From: Acidobacteriota bacterium | GTDB lineage: Bacteria > Acidobacteriota > Thermoanaerobaculia > Multivoradales > JAGPDF01 | Assembly: GCA_014584695.1 (NCBI GenBank) | Contig: JACTMI010000045.1 | Coordinates: 1-62,070, forward strand | DNA: 62,070 nucleotides | Direction of reading: 5' to 3' | Shown: in pieces, positions 41,391 to 50,841 of the stretch | How the letters are laid out: each line of letters opens with the position of its first letter | Position numbering within the stretch: the first letter of the stretch is position 1 | Translations under genes and position numbers: made by a program | Notes under the pieces: model-generated | What the model saw: only the letters and a program-made list of their open reading frames with translations | Told to the model about the DNA's origin: nothing | The model's database searches: none

Positions 41391-43529
41391 CTACTGGAAG
41401 CTCGCCGTCGCCACTCCGTCGGCGTCGACGCGGATGGTCAGGACGTGCTGCCCGCCCGGCGTCAGAATCCCGTCCAGGGTCACCGCCCGGGTCGGCTTGC
41501 CAGAGATCGAGACGTAGATCCGCATCGTCGTCGCGCCCGGCGGCAGCTCCCGATCGACCGCGAGCGTGCCGGAGATCTTCTCCGAGCGCAGGAAGCCGGT
41601 CTTGCGGACGAACCTGAACTGTTCGCGCAAGATCTGACGCTCCCCGGCGTAGATCGTCAGCGTGCCCTCCGAGGTGTCGGATTGGAACGCGATCCGCAGG
41701 CCGGCATCGCGCGCGACTGGCGGCGCGACGGCGGCGGGCGTCGGCTGCGGCGTCGGGGTCGGCCGGACCGCGGTCGGGACGGGCGTGGGGGTCGCCGCCG
41801 CCGCCTCCCGAGCCAGCCGCTGGCGCTCGCGCTGGCGATCCCGGGCGAGCTCGGCGTCGGCGAGCAGCTTGTGGGCCTCCGGCTCCTCCGGCCGCAGCTC
41901 GAGCACGCTCCGAGCGAAGGTCACCGCGTCGTCGTACCGGCGCTTGGCGTAGGCCTCGCGAGCCGCGATCATTCCCTCCGCGACCTGCCGGTCGAGATCG
42001 GATGCCGCGACGATCTCCCGCGAGCGCGCGTCGATCTCCTCTCGCAACTTGCGGGCGTCGACGCTGTCGGGCGCCGCCAGCTCGGCTCTCGCCACCGCCT
42101 GGAGCGCCGCCTGGAGGTTGTCCATCGCCAAGTGGGTCCTGGCCTCGGCCAAGGCGGTCGCGGCTGTGATCCGGTGCTGTTGCTCGGGCGCCGGCGCCGG
42201 CGCCACGTTCGAAGTGGCGGGTGAGCTCGCGGTCAGCCAGACTACGGCGACGACCGCGGCGACCGCGGCCGCTGCGGCGCCGATCCCGATCCAGAGCCAC
42301 CGGCGCCTTCCAGTCGGCGGCGTCTCCACAACGGCCTCGGCCGGCGGTGCCGACGGCGGCTTGGGCGCGACGTAGGCGGCAGCTGGGGATGCCGGAGCGC
42401 CGGTGGCCGCCGCCGGCGCGCGCGTGCGCGTCGCGGCTGGCGTCGCCCCGGGTGCGCCCGCCGGCGGCGTCGAGGCAGCCGGTCCCGTCGCCGCCTTCGT
42501 CGCTTGTGTCCCCTGCCTGGACGGCGCCGCGGGCGCCGAAGCTGGTGTCGGAGGCGCCGGCGGTGTGGAAGGAGCGACCTGCGGCGGTGCCGCGTGGGCG
42601 AGAATCTCGGACACCGGCATCCGCCGCGTCTTCTGCTGCTCGAGCGGCTCGACCTCCTGCGTCGCCGAGGTGTCGTCGAGATCCTGCTGCTCGTCGGCGA
42701 GCGCCCGGCGAAGCTCCTTGGCGATCTCGGCAGCCCGTGGGAAACGGCGGTTCGGGTCCTTCTCGAGGCAGCGGTTGAGCACCGACGCCAGACCCGCCGG
42801 CAGGTCGCGGACGATCTCCTCGGGGGGCGTGAACGGCTCGTAGACGATCTTGTGCGTCACCGCCGTCAGGTTCTCGCCCTGAAAGGGCTTGCGGCGGGTC
42901 AGCATCTCGTAGAAGACCACGCCGAGCGAGAAGATGTCGGCCCGGTGGTCGACTTCCTTGCCCAGGATCTGCTCGGGCGCCATGTAGTTCGGCGTTCCGA
43001 GCAGCTGCCCCTCCATGGTGAGGTTCGAGGTGTCGAGCCGCGCGATGCCGAAGTCCGTGATCTTGACCTTCTCGTCGGGCGTGATGAGGATGTTCGCCGG
43101 CTTGATGTCGCGGTGCACGACGCCGCGCGAATGCGCGTAGTCGAGCGCTTCGGCGATCTGCGCGACGATTCCGACCAGGAAGTCGTTGGTGAAGGGGTCC
43201 GGGCGCTGGAGCAGCTGCTTCAAGTTGGTGCCCTTGACGAACTCCATGGCGATGAAGCAGGTACCGTCGGCACCCTCGTCGACGACGTCGTGGATGGTGA
43301 CGATGTTCGGATGCGACAGGATCCCGGCGCTCTGGGCCTCGCGCACGAACCGGCTCCGGAACTGCTGCAGCTCGTGGTCCTTGGCGGAGAAGCCGATGCG
43401 GAAGGTCTTGAGCGCGACCAGGCGGCCGATCAGCGGGTCGCGCGCGAGGTAGACGACCCCCATCGCGCCCTTGCCGATCTCCTCGAGGACTTCGTACCGG
43501 CCGAGCTTGTTGGGCGGAGAGGGGGTCAT
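41391..43529 (-). CDS. Membrane-bound Ser/Thr protein kinase (PknB-type)
   Basis: A 712-residue protein. The kinase domain (11-280) has GKGAMGVVYLAR, Lys41, HRDIKPAN at 139-146, DFG at 159-161 and GTPNYMAPEQ. A Pro/Ala-rich linker with basic RRRW precedes a single membrane helix (about 430-455, WIGIGAAAAAVAAVVAVVWL). Helical repeats resembling TPRs and a small beta domain with VTLDGILTPGGQHVLTI follow outside the membrane. It senses unknown signals and phosphorylates Ser/Thr targets. The start MTPSPPNKLGRYEVLEEIG is set by the kinase glycine loop. Confidence 0.93.
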   Translation of the reverse strand: MTPSPPNKLGRYEVLEEIGKGAMGVVYLARDPLIGRLVALKTFRIGFSAKDHELQQFRSRFVREAQSAGILSHPNIVTIHDVVDEGADGTCFIAMEFVKGTNLKQLLQRPDPFTNDFLVGIVAQIAEALDYAHSRGVVHRDIKPANILITPDEKVKITDFGIARLDTSNLTMEGQLLGTPNYMAPEQILGKEVDHRADIFSLGVVFYEMLTRRKPFQGENLTAVTHKIVYEPFTPPEEIVRDLPAGLASVLNRCLEKDPNRRFPRAAEIAKELRRALADEQQDLDDTSATQEVEPLEQQKTRRMPVSEILAHAAPPQVAPSTPPAPPTPASAPAAPSRQGTQATKAATGPAASTPPAGAPGATPAATRTRAPAAATGAPASPAAAYVAPKPPSAPPAEAVVETPPTGRRRWLWIGIGAAAAAVAAVVAVVWLTASSPATSNVAPAPAPEQQHRITAATALAEARTHLAMDNLQAALQAVARAELAAPDSVDARKLREEIDARSREIVAASDLDRQVAEGMIAAREAYAKRRYDDAVTFARSVLELRPEEPEAHKLLADAELARDRQRERQRLAREAAAATPTPVPTAVRPTPTPQPTPAAVAPPVARDAGLRIAFQSDTSEGTLTIYAGERQILREQFRFVRKTGFLRSEKISGTLAVDRELPPGATTMRIYVSISGKPTRAVTLDGILTPGGQHVLTIRVDADGVATASFQ

Positions 43530-43642
43530 CGAGTCGCGCCGCGGAGCGACCGCGATTCTAGGCGTCCCCCGGAGAGGCGTCAAACGGCCATTTCACCGGT
43601 CGTTCCGGGGCCTCCGCGGACACCGGGAACCAGAGGTGCCTT

Positions 43643-43651
43643 TGATATAGT
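43643..43651 (+). promoter_or_regulatory. Extended -10 promoter for the EF-G-like gene
   Basis: TGATATAGT fits an extended -10 (TGn then TATAGT, five of six to consensus). No -35 is obvious. It lies 45 bases ahead of the ATG at 43696 in an otherwise GC-rich gap, the only AT-rich spot there. AGGAG is 12 bases before the ATG. Confidence 0.45.
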
Positions 43652-43695
43652 TTCCGCTCCGTCGTAGCGCCCCGCACCCGAGGAGATCCGCAACG

Positions 43696-45786
43696 ATGCA
43701 GGTCGATAGCCCCGCGAAGCTCCGCAACGTCGCTCTGGCAGGCCACAACGACACCGGCAAGACGACCCTGGCGAGCGCCATGCTTTACGCGGCCGGCGCC
43801 ACGCCTCGGCTGGGCCGGGTCGAGGAGCGGTCGGCGACGACCGATTTCGACCCCGAGGAGCAGGAGCGCGGCATCTCGATCGGCCTGGCGCCGGCCTATC
43901 TCCCCTGGCGCGACCACAAGGTCAATCTGCTCGACTGCCCTGGCTACGGGATCTTCTTCTCCGAGACCAAGGCCGGCATGCGCGCGGCCGATCTCGCCCT
44001 CGTCTGCGTCAGCGCGGTCGCCGGCGCCGAGGTCAACACCGAGAAGGTGTGGGAGTACGCCGCCGAGATCGAGCAGCCGATCATCTTTCACCTCAACAAG
44101 ATGGACCGCGAGCGGGCCGATCTCGACCGCGCGCTCGAGAGCCTGACCAAGACCTTCGGGCGCCAGGTCCTCCCGGTGCAACTGCCGATCGGCGCCGAGA
44201 AGGACTTCTCCGGCGTCGTCGACCTGATCGCCGGGAAGGCATACCGATTCGAGCGCGACGGCAACGGCAAGGGCAAGGCGACCGAGATTCCGGCCGAGCT
44301 CGCCGCCGCCGCGGAGTCGGCGCGAGTCCGTCTCGTCGAGGCCGTGGCGGAGAGCGACGAGACGTTGCTAGAGAAGTTCTTCGAGGAGGGGACGCTGGAG
44401 ACTGGCGACCTGGTCCGCGGTCTGCGCGCGGCGGTCGCGCGTCGGAAGCTCTTCCCCGTCACCCTGGGTTCGTCGGCCCACTCGATCGGCACCTCCAGCC
44501 TGCTCGATTTCCTGATCGATTTCGGACCCGCGCCCGCGGACCGCGTTCACCCGGCGCACCGAATCGACGGCGCCGAGCTGGGCTTAGCGGCGGAGCCGGA
44601 CGCGCCGGTGGCCGCGCTCGTCTTCAAGACCCTCAACGACCCGTTCACGGGCAGACTCACCCTGCTGCGCGTGCTCCGGGGCACGCTGGTCAACGACGCG
44701 CAGGTCTGGAATCTGCGCGTCGAGGAGACCGAGAAGGCCCACGGACTGCTCCACGTCCAGGGCAAGCAGGGCACGGCGACGCCGCGCCTGATCGCCGGAG
44801 ACATCGGCGGCGTGCCCAAGCTCAAGGGGACCCAGACTGGCGACACCCTCGCCGCCAAGGACCAGCCGCTGCGCGCGGCCTGGATCCACGTGCCGGATCC
44901 GGCGATGTCGTTCGCGATCGAGCCCAAGTCGAAGGGCGACGAGGAGAAGATCGGTGACGCCCTCGCCCGCTTGATCGAGGAGGACCCTTCGCTCCGCGCC
45001 GGCCGCGATCCGCAGACCAACGAGTTCCTGCTCTCCGGTTCGGGTCAGCTCCACGTCGAGATCGCCCTCGCGCGGATGAAACGGCGCTCGAACGTCGAGG
45101 TCATCCTCCATCCGCCGAAAGTGCCCTACCGGGAGACCATTTCCCGCGCGGCCGACGGGCACGGCCGCCACAAGAAGCAGAGTGGCGGCCGGGGCCAGTT
45201 CGCCGACTGCAAGATCAAGATCGAACCTCTGTCCCGCGGGGCCGAGTTCGAGTTCGTCGACGAGATCTTCGGTGGTTCCATCCCGCAGAACTACCGTCCG
45301 GCGGTGGAGAAGGGGATTCAGGAGGCCCGCGCCAGAGGATTCCTCGCCGGGTTCCCCATGGTCGACTTCCGCGTCCGCTTGATCGACGGCCAGTACCACG
45401 ACGTCGACTCCTCGGAGCTGGCCTTCAAGATCGCTGGTTCGCTCGCCTACAAGGACGCCATGGCGAAGGCCACGCCGATCCTGCTCGAGCCGATCATGAA
45501 GGTCGAGATCCAGACCAGCGACGAGTTCATGGGCGACATCATGAGCGATCTGTCCCACCGACGCGGTCGGCCGCAAGGGATGGACTCGCGCAACGGCGCC
45601 CAGATCGTGCAGGCGACCGTGCCGCTGGCGGAGATGCTGAACTACGCGCCGGCGTTGCGCGCGATGACTCAGGGCCGCTCGAGCTTCCAGATGGAGTTCT
45701 CTCACTACGAAGAAGTGCCGCGCACGGTGCAGGAGAAGATCGTCGCGGAAGCCCGCAAGTCGCTCAAGGAAGAGCAGGAGGCCTGA
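43696..45786 (+). CDS. Elongation factor G-like GTPase (EF-G2 type)
   Basis: A 696-residue translational GTPase paralogue of EF-G: P-loop GHNDTGKTT at 16-24, NKMD at 134-137, then EF-G domains II to V (GSGQLHVEIALARMKRRSNV, HKKQSGGRGQFADCKIKIEPL, VDEIFGGSIPQNY, EIQTSDEFMGDIMSDLSHRRG). Switch II reads DCPGYG at 80-85, so the catalytic His of the canonical DTPGH is Tyr84. This occurs in EF-G2-like proteins whose role is not settled. The standard fusA, usually next to tuf upstream of rpsJ, would lie past the window's right end. It is followed by efp. Confidence 0.88.
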   Translation: MQVDSPAKLRNVALAGHNDTGKTTLASAMLYAAGATPRLGRVEERSATTDFDPEEQERGISIGLAPAYLPWRDHKVNLLDCPGYGIFFSETKAGMRAADLALVCVSAVAGAEVNTEKVWEYAAEIEQPIIFHLNKMDRERADLDRALESLTKTFGRQVLPVQLPIGAEKDFSGVVDLIAGKAYRFERDGNGKGKATEIPAELAAAAESARVRLVEAVAESDETLLEKFFEEGTLETGDLVRGLRAAVARRKLFPVTLGSSAHSIGTSSLLDFLIDFGPAPADRVHPAHRIDGAELGLAAEPDAPVAALVFKTLNDPFTGRLTLLRVLRGTLVNDAQVWNLRVEETEKAHGLLHVQGKQGTATPRLIAGDIGGVPKLKGTQTGDTLAAKDQPLRAAWIHVPDPAMSFAIEPKSKGDEEKIGDALARLIEEDPSLRAGRDPQTNEFLLSGSGQLHVEIALARMKRRSNVEVILHPPKVPYRETISRAADGHGRHKKQSGGRGQFADCKIKIEPLSRGAEFEFVDEIFGGSIPQNYRPAVEKGIQEARARGFLAGFPMVDFRVRLIDGQYHDVDSSELAFKIAGSLAYKDAMAKATPILLEPIMKVEIQTSDEFMGDIMSDLSHRRGRPQGMDSRNGAQIVQATVPLAEMLNYAPALRAMTQGRSSFQMEFSHYEEVPRTVQEKIVAEARKSLKEEQEA

Positions 45787-45834
45787 GGAGGTGAATCCTC
45801 TCGGTCCCATCCGAATCGTTCAGGAGGTCGACGC

Positions 45835-46392
45835 TTGATCCAGGCCAGCGCGCTGCGAGGCGGCATGTGCATACTGCACGGTGGGGACATCTGCCGCGTG
45901 ATGACCGTGACCCACCGGACGCCCGGGAACCTGCGTGCCTTCGTTCAGGTCCGGATGCGGAATCTGAAGACCGGCAACAGCTTCGAGCATCGGTTCAGCT
46001 CGACCGAGGCGGTCGAAAGGGCGATTCTCGACACCGTGCCGATGGAGTACCTCTACTCGGACGGCGAGGGGCACCACTTCATGAACCAGGAGAGTTTCGA
46101 GCAACTCGCTCTCTCCGACGAAGTCCTCGGTGACGCCCTGCTCTACCTGCTGCCCAACACCGTGCTCAGGATCGACTTCTACGACGGCACTCCGGTCGGG
46201 CTCGAGCTCCCGCAGACGGTGGTCTTGGAGGTGGTCGAGACCGAGCCCGGAATGAAGGGGGCGACCGCCTCTTCTTCCTACAAGCCGGCCAAGATGGAGA
46301 CCGGCCTGACGGTTCAGATCCCACCTTTCGTCGAAGCCGGCACCAAGATCGAGATCGACACGCGCGAGAACAAGTACCTGCGGCGCGTCTGA
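45835..46392 (+). CDS. efp: Elongation factor P
   Basis: A 185-residue EF-P: KOW-like domain I, OB domains II and III, ending SYKPAKMETGLTVQIPPFVE and DTRENKYLRRV. EF-P relieves ribosomes stalled on polyproline. The domain I tip reads TPGNLRAF with Asn32 where the modified Lys34 (E. coli) or Arg32 (Pseudomonas) sits, so neither known beta-lysyl nor rhamnosyl modification seems possible. The start is TTG at 45835, set by CAGGAGG seven bases upstream and the length. A terminator hairpin follows. Confidence 0.93.
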   Translation: MIQASALRGGMCILHGGDICRVMTVTHRTPGNLRAFVQVRMRNLKTGNSFEHRFSSTEAVERAILDTVPMEYLYSDGEGHHFMNQESFEQLALSDEVLGDALLYLLPNTVLRIDFYDGTPVGLELPQTVVLEVVETEPGMKGATASSSYKPAKMETGLTVQIPPFVEAGTKIEIDTRENKYLRRV

Positions 46393-46441
46393 CCGCGCCG
46401 CGATCACCGACCGGCTCTGCAGAATCCCGCCCGGACGCGCG

Positions 46442-46470
46442 AAAGGCCGACCCCACCGGGGTCGGCCTTT
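46442..46470. terminator. Bidirectional terminator hairpin between efp and rplQ
   Basis: A perfect 13-bp stem (AAAGGCCGACCCC / GGGGTCGGCCTTT) around loop ACC, with A and T ends that give a short U tract in either direction. It separates the convergent efp and the ribosomal super-operon. Confidence 0.88.
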
Positions 46471-46501
46471 CCAGTTGCAGGCGGCCGGACGGCCGCGACG
46501 C

Positions 46502-47092
46502 TCAGGAGCTACCGATCTTCTTCGGCGTCGAGGTCTTCTTCGCCGCTGCCGGCGCCTTGGGCGCTGCCGCCTTGCCCCTCGTCGCCGCCTTCTTCTCCGC
46601 CGGCGCCTTGGCGGCCGCCGGCGGGCGCGGAGACCGCGGACGCTTCGGCTTCGCCTCGCTCGCCGCCGTCTCTTCCGCCTTGGCCTTCCTCGCCTTGGCG
46701 TCACCAGCGGGCGCGGGCGCCGCCGTCTTCTTCAGTTGGAAATCGACGAATTCGAGAACCGCCATCTCGGCGCCGTCTCCCTGCCGGGGGCCGAGCTTCA
46801 CGATTCGCAAATAGCCGCCGGGACGCGACTCGAATCGAGGCGCGATCTCGTCGAACACCTTCTTGATCAAGTCGCGATCCAGGATCCAGCGGCCAACCAA
46901 GCGACGAGCGTGGACCGTCGCGCGCTTGCCCTGGGTGACGACCTTCTCGGCGATCGGCCGCAGCTCCTTGGCCTTCGGGAGCGTCGTGATGATCCGCTCC
47001 TTCGACATCAGGGAAGCCAGCTGATTCCGGAACATCGCCAGGCGGTGACTCGTGGTGCGACCCAGCTTCCTGCCGAACGCGTTGTGACGCAT
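46502..47092 (-). CDS. rplQ: 50S ribosomal protein L17 with long C-terminal tail
   Basis: A 196-residue protein. The first 120 residues are standard L17 (MRHNAFGRKLGRTTSHRLAM, RRLVGRWILDRDLIKKVFDEIAPRF, GYLRIVKLGPRQGDGAEMAVLEFV). The remaining 75 are an Ala/Lys/Pro-rich, probably disordered basic tail absent from most L17. It is the last gene of the super-operon, 19 bases after rpoA. Confidence 0.95.
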   Translation of the reverse strand: MRHNAFGRKLGRTTSHRLAMFRNQLASLMSKERIITTLPKAKELRPIAEKVVTQGKRATVHARRLVGRWILDRDLIKKVFDEIAPRFESRPGGYLRIVKLGPRQGDGAEMAVLEFVDFQLKKTAAPAPAGDAKARKAKAEETAASEAKPKRPRSPRPPAAAKAPAEKKAATRGKAAAPKAPAAAKKTSTPKKIGSS

Positions 47093-47111
47093 GGTGCGAT
47101 CCCTCCCCTCC

Positions 47112-48089
47112 TCAGACGCTCAGCCCGGTGCCGCTGGAGACATTCATCCCGAAGGAAAGGCCGAGCCGCGCCAGCAGTTCCTGGAGCTCCTCGAGCGACT
47201 TCTTGCCGAAGTTCTTGATCTCCAGGATGTCCTTCTCCGACTTCGACACGAGATCCTTGAGCGTCTGGATGCTCGCGTTCTTCAGGCAGTTCGCCGTTCG
47301 CACCGACAGATCGAAATCCTCGAGGCTCTTGGCGAGCAACAGGTCCATCTCCGGATCTTCCGCGCCCGTGCCGGCGTCGAGCCCACGCGCGGCGTCCTCG
47401 GCGGCGATGAAGATCGCCAGGTGCTCCTTGAGCAGGGTGGCGGCCAGCGACACCGCCTCCTCGGGAGCGATCGTGCCGTTGGTCCACACCTCCAGCGTCA
47501 GCTTCTCGTAGTCGGTCATACGGCCGACACGCGCGGTCTCCACCTTGTAGTTGACGCGCTTCACCGGACTGTGGACCGAGTCCAGCGGCACCCACCCGAT
47601 GCCCAGGCTCTCGTCGGTGTTCTTGTCGGCGGTCACGTAACCGCGGCCGCGCTGCACCTGCACCTGCATCCGCAGGTGCCCCTCCTCGTTGACCGTCGCG
47701 ATATGGACGCTCGGGTCGCAGATCTCGATCTGCGGATCACCCGCCAGATCGCCGGCGGTCACCTCGCGCGGCCCGACGACGTCGACGGTCAGGATCCGTG
47801 GCTCCTCGGAAAACATCCGGATCGGGACCAGCTTGAGGTTCAGCACGACGTCCGTCACGTCTTCCTTGACTCCGGGAATCGACGAGAACTCGTGCTGAAC
47901 GCCGTCGATCTGGATCGAGGTCGCTGCCGCGCCCTCGATCGAGGAGAGCAGGCAGCGCCGCAGCGCGTTGCCCACGGTGGTTGCGAAGCCGCGCTCGAAG
48001 GGCTGGGCCGAGAATTTCCCGAACGTCGGCGTCAGGGTCTCGGTATCGATCTCGACGCGCTTGGGGCGCTGGAATCCCTTCCAAAGCAT
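47112..48089 (-). CDS. rpoA: RNA polymerase subunit alpha
   Basis: A 325-residue subunit. The N-terminal dimerisation domain (FGKFSAQPFERGFATTVGNALRRCLLSSIEGAA) and the C-terminal promoter- and activator-contacting domain (LSVRTANCLKNASIQTLKDLV, EIKNFGKKSLEELQELLARLG) are both complete. The start MLWKGFQRPKRVEI follows AGGAG by eight bases, which favours it over a GTG three codons earlier. It lies between rpsD and rplQ as in most bacteria. Confidence 0.97.
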   Translation of the reverse strand: MLWKGFQRPKRVEIDTETLTPTFGKFSAQPFERGFATTVGNALRRCLLSSIEGAAATSIQIDGVQHEFSSIPGVKEDVTDVVLNLKLVPIRMFSEEPRILTVDVVGPREVTAGDLAGDPQIEICDPSVHIATVNEEGHLRMQVQVQRGRGYVTADKNTDESLGIGWVPLDSVHSPVKRVNYKVETARVGRMTDYEKLTLEVWTNGTIAPEEAVSLAATLLKEHLAIFIAAEDAARGLDAGTGAEDPEMDLLLAKSLEDFDLSVRTANCLKNASIQTLKDLVSKSEKDILEIKNFGKKSLEELQELLARLGLSFGMNVSSGTGLSV

Positions 48090-48123
48090 TGTTGTCACTC
48101 CTTGCTGTCGCCGGTGGCTCGGT

Positions 48124-48753
48124 TTAGCGGCTGTACAGCTCGACGATCAGCTGTTCCTCGATCGGGAGCTTGATGTCCTCGCGCGTCGGCAGGGCCTGGA
48201 CCTTGCCGGTGAAGCTCTCGGCGTCGAGCGACAGCCACTCCGGCACCCCCCTGCCGGCTGCCGACTCCACCGCGCCGCGGATCTGGTCGTTCTTCCGGCT
48301 CGCTTCTCTGACCGCGATCGCCTGGCCGGCGCGAACCTGGTAGGAGGGTATGGTCGTCTTCTTGCCGTCGACCAGAATGTGGCCGTGGCGGACGAGCTGC
48401 CTCGCCTGGGCGCGTGAAGAGGCGAACCCGAGGCTGAATACGACGTTGTCGAGCCGCAGCTCGAGCATCTGGAGGAGGTTCTCGCCCGTGATGCCCTTGC
48501 GGCGATCCGCCTCCTGGAAGTACAGGCGGAACTGGCTCTCAAGCACGCCGTAGATCCGCTTGACCTTCTGCTTCTCGCGCAGCTGCAGGCCATAGCCGAC
48601 GATGCGCCGGCCCCGGCGCTGGCCGTGCTGACCCGGGGGATAGCCGCGCCGCTCGATCGCGCACTTCTCCTTGAAGCAGCGATCCCCCTTGAGAAAGAGC
48701 TTCATGCGCTCGCGCCGGCAGAGCCGACAAACCGGTCCCGTGTAACGTGCCAC
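48124..48753 (-). CDS. rpsD: 30S ribosomal protein S4
   Basis: A 209-residue S4 with GTG start and GAGGAG upstream. It has [23 protein letters not shown] at the N-terminus, where CRLC with a later [14 protein letters not shown] fits the zinc-type N-domain (Cys pairs), and the S4 RNA-binding fold [32 protein letters not shown]. It initiates 30S assembly and may repress the alpha operon. The 152-bp gap before it (48754-48905) holds nothing recognisable. Confidence 0.97.
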   Translation of the reverse strand: MARYTGPVCRLCRRERMKLFLKGDRCFKEKCAIERRGYPPGQHGQRRGRRIVGYGLQLREKQKVKRIYGVLESQFRLYFQEADRRKGITGENLLQMLELRLDNVVFSLGFASSRAQARQLVRHGHILVDGKKTTIPSYQVRAGQAIAVREASRKNDQIRGAVESAAGRGVPEWLSLDAESFTGKVQALPTREDIKLPIEEQLIVELYSR

Positions 48754-48905
48754 TGTCGATCTCCTCGTTTCGTCTTCTCCCCGCCGCTACGGGGACTCCA
48801 GTTCAAGGAAGACGCCGTCGAGCTCGCGGTGGACGCCACCGAGCCGAGGCGCTCGTTGTGCTCTTTCTTCCTGCCCCTCCCCCACCCTGTCGATCCGGGT
48901 GGCGC

Positions 48906-49322
48906 TCAGACGCGCCGCCGCTTGCGCGGCCGGCAGCCATTGTGGGGGATGGGGGTCACGTCCTTGATCGACTTGATCTCGACCCCACTCGCCTGGAGGG
49001 CCCGAATCGCCGACTCCCGGCCGGCGCCGGGCCCTTTGACCTCGACGTCGACCGAACGCATGCCGAGGTCCTTGGCCAGGTTGCCCGCGCTCTGCGCCGC
49101 CACCTGGGCCGCGAAGGGCGTGCCCTTGCGAGAGCCCTTGAAGCCGATGCGCCCCGCCGACGACCAGGTGAGCACGTTGCCTTCGGGATCCGAGATGGAG
49201 ACGATCGTGTTGTTGAACGAAGCCTGGACGTGCGCCACACCGTGGGGCACGTTCCGCTTCTCCTTCTTCTTGGCGCCCTTCTTTTCCTTCTTGGCGCCCG
49301 TAGCCGCCGCTGCCTTGGCCAT
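48906..49322 (-). CDS. rpsK: 30S ribosomal protein S11
   Basis: A 138-residue S11. A Lys/Ala-rich N-tail is followed by [30 protein letters not shown] and ends [16 protein letters not shown]. It forms the 30S platform near the mRNA exit. It follows rpsM by 12 bases. Confidence 0.97.
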   Translation of the reverse strand: MAKAAAATGAKKEKKGAKKKEKRNVPHGVAHVQASFNNTIVSISDPEGNVLTWSSAGRIGFKGSRKGTPFAAQVAAQSAGNLAKDLGMRSVDVEVKGPGAGRESAIRALQASGVEIKSIKDVTPIPHNGCRPRKRRRV

Positions 49323-49334
49323 CTCGTTTCCCCG

Positions 49335-49718
49335 TTACTTCTTGGTCAGCTTCTTCTTGGTGGCCACCGTCGCCTTGCGCGGACCCTTCCGGGTGCGGGC
49401 GTTGGTGTTCGTACGCTGGCCGCGAACCGGCAGACCCCGGCGGTGCCGAACGCCGCGGTAGGCCCCGATCTCCATCAGGCGCTTGATGTTCTGGGTGACC
49501 TCCTTGCGCAGGTCGCCCTCGACGCGCCCCTCTTCCTGGATGATCTTCCGGATTCGCTGCGCCTCGTCCTCCGAGAGATCTCGGACCTTGGTGGCCTCGG
49601 GAACTCCCGCGGAGGCGAGGATCTTCTTCGAGCGCGTGCGACCGATCCCGTGGATGTAGGTCAGGCCGATCCAGACCTGCTTGTTCTGGGGGAGGTCGAC
49701 CCCTGCGATGCGTGCCAT
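49335..49718 (-). CDS. rpsM: 30S ribosomal protein S13
   Basis: A 127-residue S13 beginning [26 protein letters not shown]. It has the [22 protein letters not shown] segment that contacts tRNA and the B1 intersubunit bridge, and a basic C-terminal tail. It lies ten bases after rpmJ, the usual alpha-operon order. Confidence 0.97.
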   Translation of the reverse strand: MARIAGVDLPQNKQVWIGLTYIHGIGRTRSKKILASAGVPEATKVRDLSEDEAQRIRKIIQEEGRVEGDLRKEVTQNIKRLMEIGAYRGVRHRRGLPVRGQRTNTNARTRKGPRKATVATKKKLTKK

Positions 49719-49728
49719 CCTCGCCTCT

Positions 49729-49842
49729 CTAGCCCTGACGCTGCTTGTGCTTGGGGTTCTCGCAGATCACCCGGATCACGCCCGCACGGCGTACGATTTT
49801 GCACTTCGGGCAGATCCGCCTCACAGACGAACGAACTTTCAT
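49729..49842 (-). CDS. rpmJ: 50S ribosomal protein L36
   Basis: A 37-residue protein read as [20 protein letters not shown] then [17 protein letters not shown]. The four zinc ligands are Cys11, Cys14, Cys27 and His32, so this is the zinc-binding form. Too short for most gene finders; identified from its place between infA and rpsM and its complete sequence. Confidence 0.96.
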   Translation of the reverse strand: MKVRSSVRRICPKCKIVRRAGVIRVICENPKHKQRQG

Positions 49843-49856
49843 GGCTCCGTACCTCT

Positions 49857-50075
49857 TCACTTCAACCGGTAGACGATCCGCCCGCGCGTCAGGTCGTACG
49901 GCGACAGCTCCACGAGCACGCGGTCCCCCGGCAGGATTCGGATGAAGTGCTTGCGCATCTTGCCGGAGATGTGAGCGAGCACCTGGTGCTTGTTCTCGAG
50001 CTCCACCTTGAACATGGCGTTCGGCAGCAGCTCGATCACCACGGCTTCGACTTCGATCGCCTCTTCCTTGGCCAA
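49857..50075 (-). CDS. infA: Translation initiation factor IF-1
   Basis: A 72-residue OB-fold protein: [70 protein letters not shown]. It binds the ribosomal A site during initiation. The start is TTG, with AGGAAGG upstream and the family-standard length. Confidence 0.96.
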   Translation of the reverse strand: MAKEEAIEVEAVVIELLPNAMFKVELENKHQVLAHISGKMRKHFIRILPGDRVLVELSPYDLTRGRIVYRLK

Positions 50076-50097
50076 GCTACCGGTCCTTCCTCTGCGT

Positions 50098-50841
50098 TCA
50101 CATGCCCAGAACGCGCGCTCCGGTCTCGGTCACCGCGACCGAGTACTCGAAGTGCGCGGAAAGCGAACCGTCCCGCGTGCGCGCCGTCCAGCCATCGGCG
50201 TCGACCTCGACCTGCGACGTGCCAGCGTTGACCATCGGCTCGATGGCCAGCACGAGACCCGGCTTGAGCTTGGGCCCGCGACCGGGCTCGCCGAAGTTGG
50301 GCACCTGCGGCTCCTCGTGGAGCGAGGTCCCGATGCCGTGCCCGACGAAGTCCCGGACCACCGAGAAGCCCTGCGACTCGACGTAGGCCTGAACCGCGTG
50401 ACCGATGTCGGACAGTCGCTGGTCGGGCCGCACCGCCGCGACAGCGAGCTCGAGTGCCCGTCGAGTGGCAGCAATCAGTCGCGCGGCATCGGCGGTCACC
50501 CTGCCCACCGCGAAAGTCCTCGCCGCGTCGCCATAGTATCCCTTATAGACCACTCCACAATCAACTCCGACGATGTCGCCCTCGCGCAGGGCCTGATCGT
50601 TGGGGATCCCGTGCACGATCACCTCGTTGATGGAGGTGCAGAGGGTCGCCGGGAAACCCCGGTAGTTCAAGAACGCCGGCACCGCCCCGGCGGCGCGAAT
50701 CAGCGACTCGGCGAAGATGTCGAGCTCCTTGGTCGTCACTCCGGGGGCGATCCGCTCCGCGATCCCGTCGAGGACCCGATGAACGATCCGGTTCGCCTCG
50801 TCCATCAGCTCGATCTCGCGCGATGTCTTGAGCACCATCAT
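50098..50841 (-). CDS. map: Methionine aminopeptidase, type I
   Basis: A 247-residue enzyme that removes the initiator Met. The metal ligands lie in [22 protein letters not shown], the [19 protein letters not shown] His segment and LAIEPMV Glu segment. Two ATGs are possible (50841, 50838); the first forms an ATGA overlap with the adk stop. Its place after secY-adk is common. Confidence 0.96.
   Translation of the reverse strand: MMVLKTSREIELMDEANRIVHRVLDGIAERIAPGVTTKELDIFAESLIRAAGAVPAFLNYRGFPATLCTSINEVIVHGIPNDQALREGDIVGVDCGVVYKGYYGDAARTFAVGRVTADAARLIAATRRALELAVAAVRPDQRLSDIGHAVQAYVESQGFSVVRDFVGHGIGTSLHEEPQVPNFGEPGRGPKLKPGLVLAIEPMVNAGTSQVEVDADGWTARTRDGSLSAHFEYSVAVTETGARVLGM

Noticed and set aside
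48754-48905. Possible small RNA or promoter in the 152-bp gap between rpsK and rpsD
   Set aside because: No convincing promoter, hairpin or conserved leader was visible beyond general GC richness.
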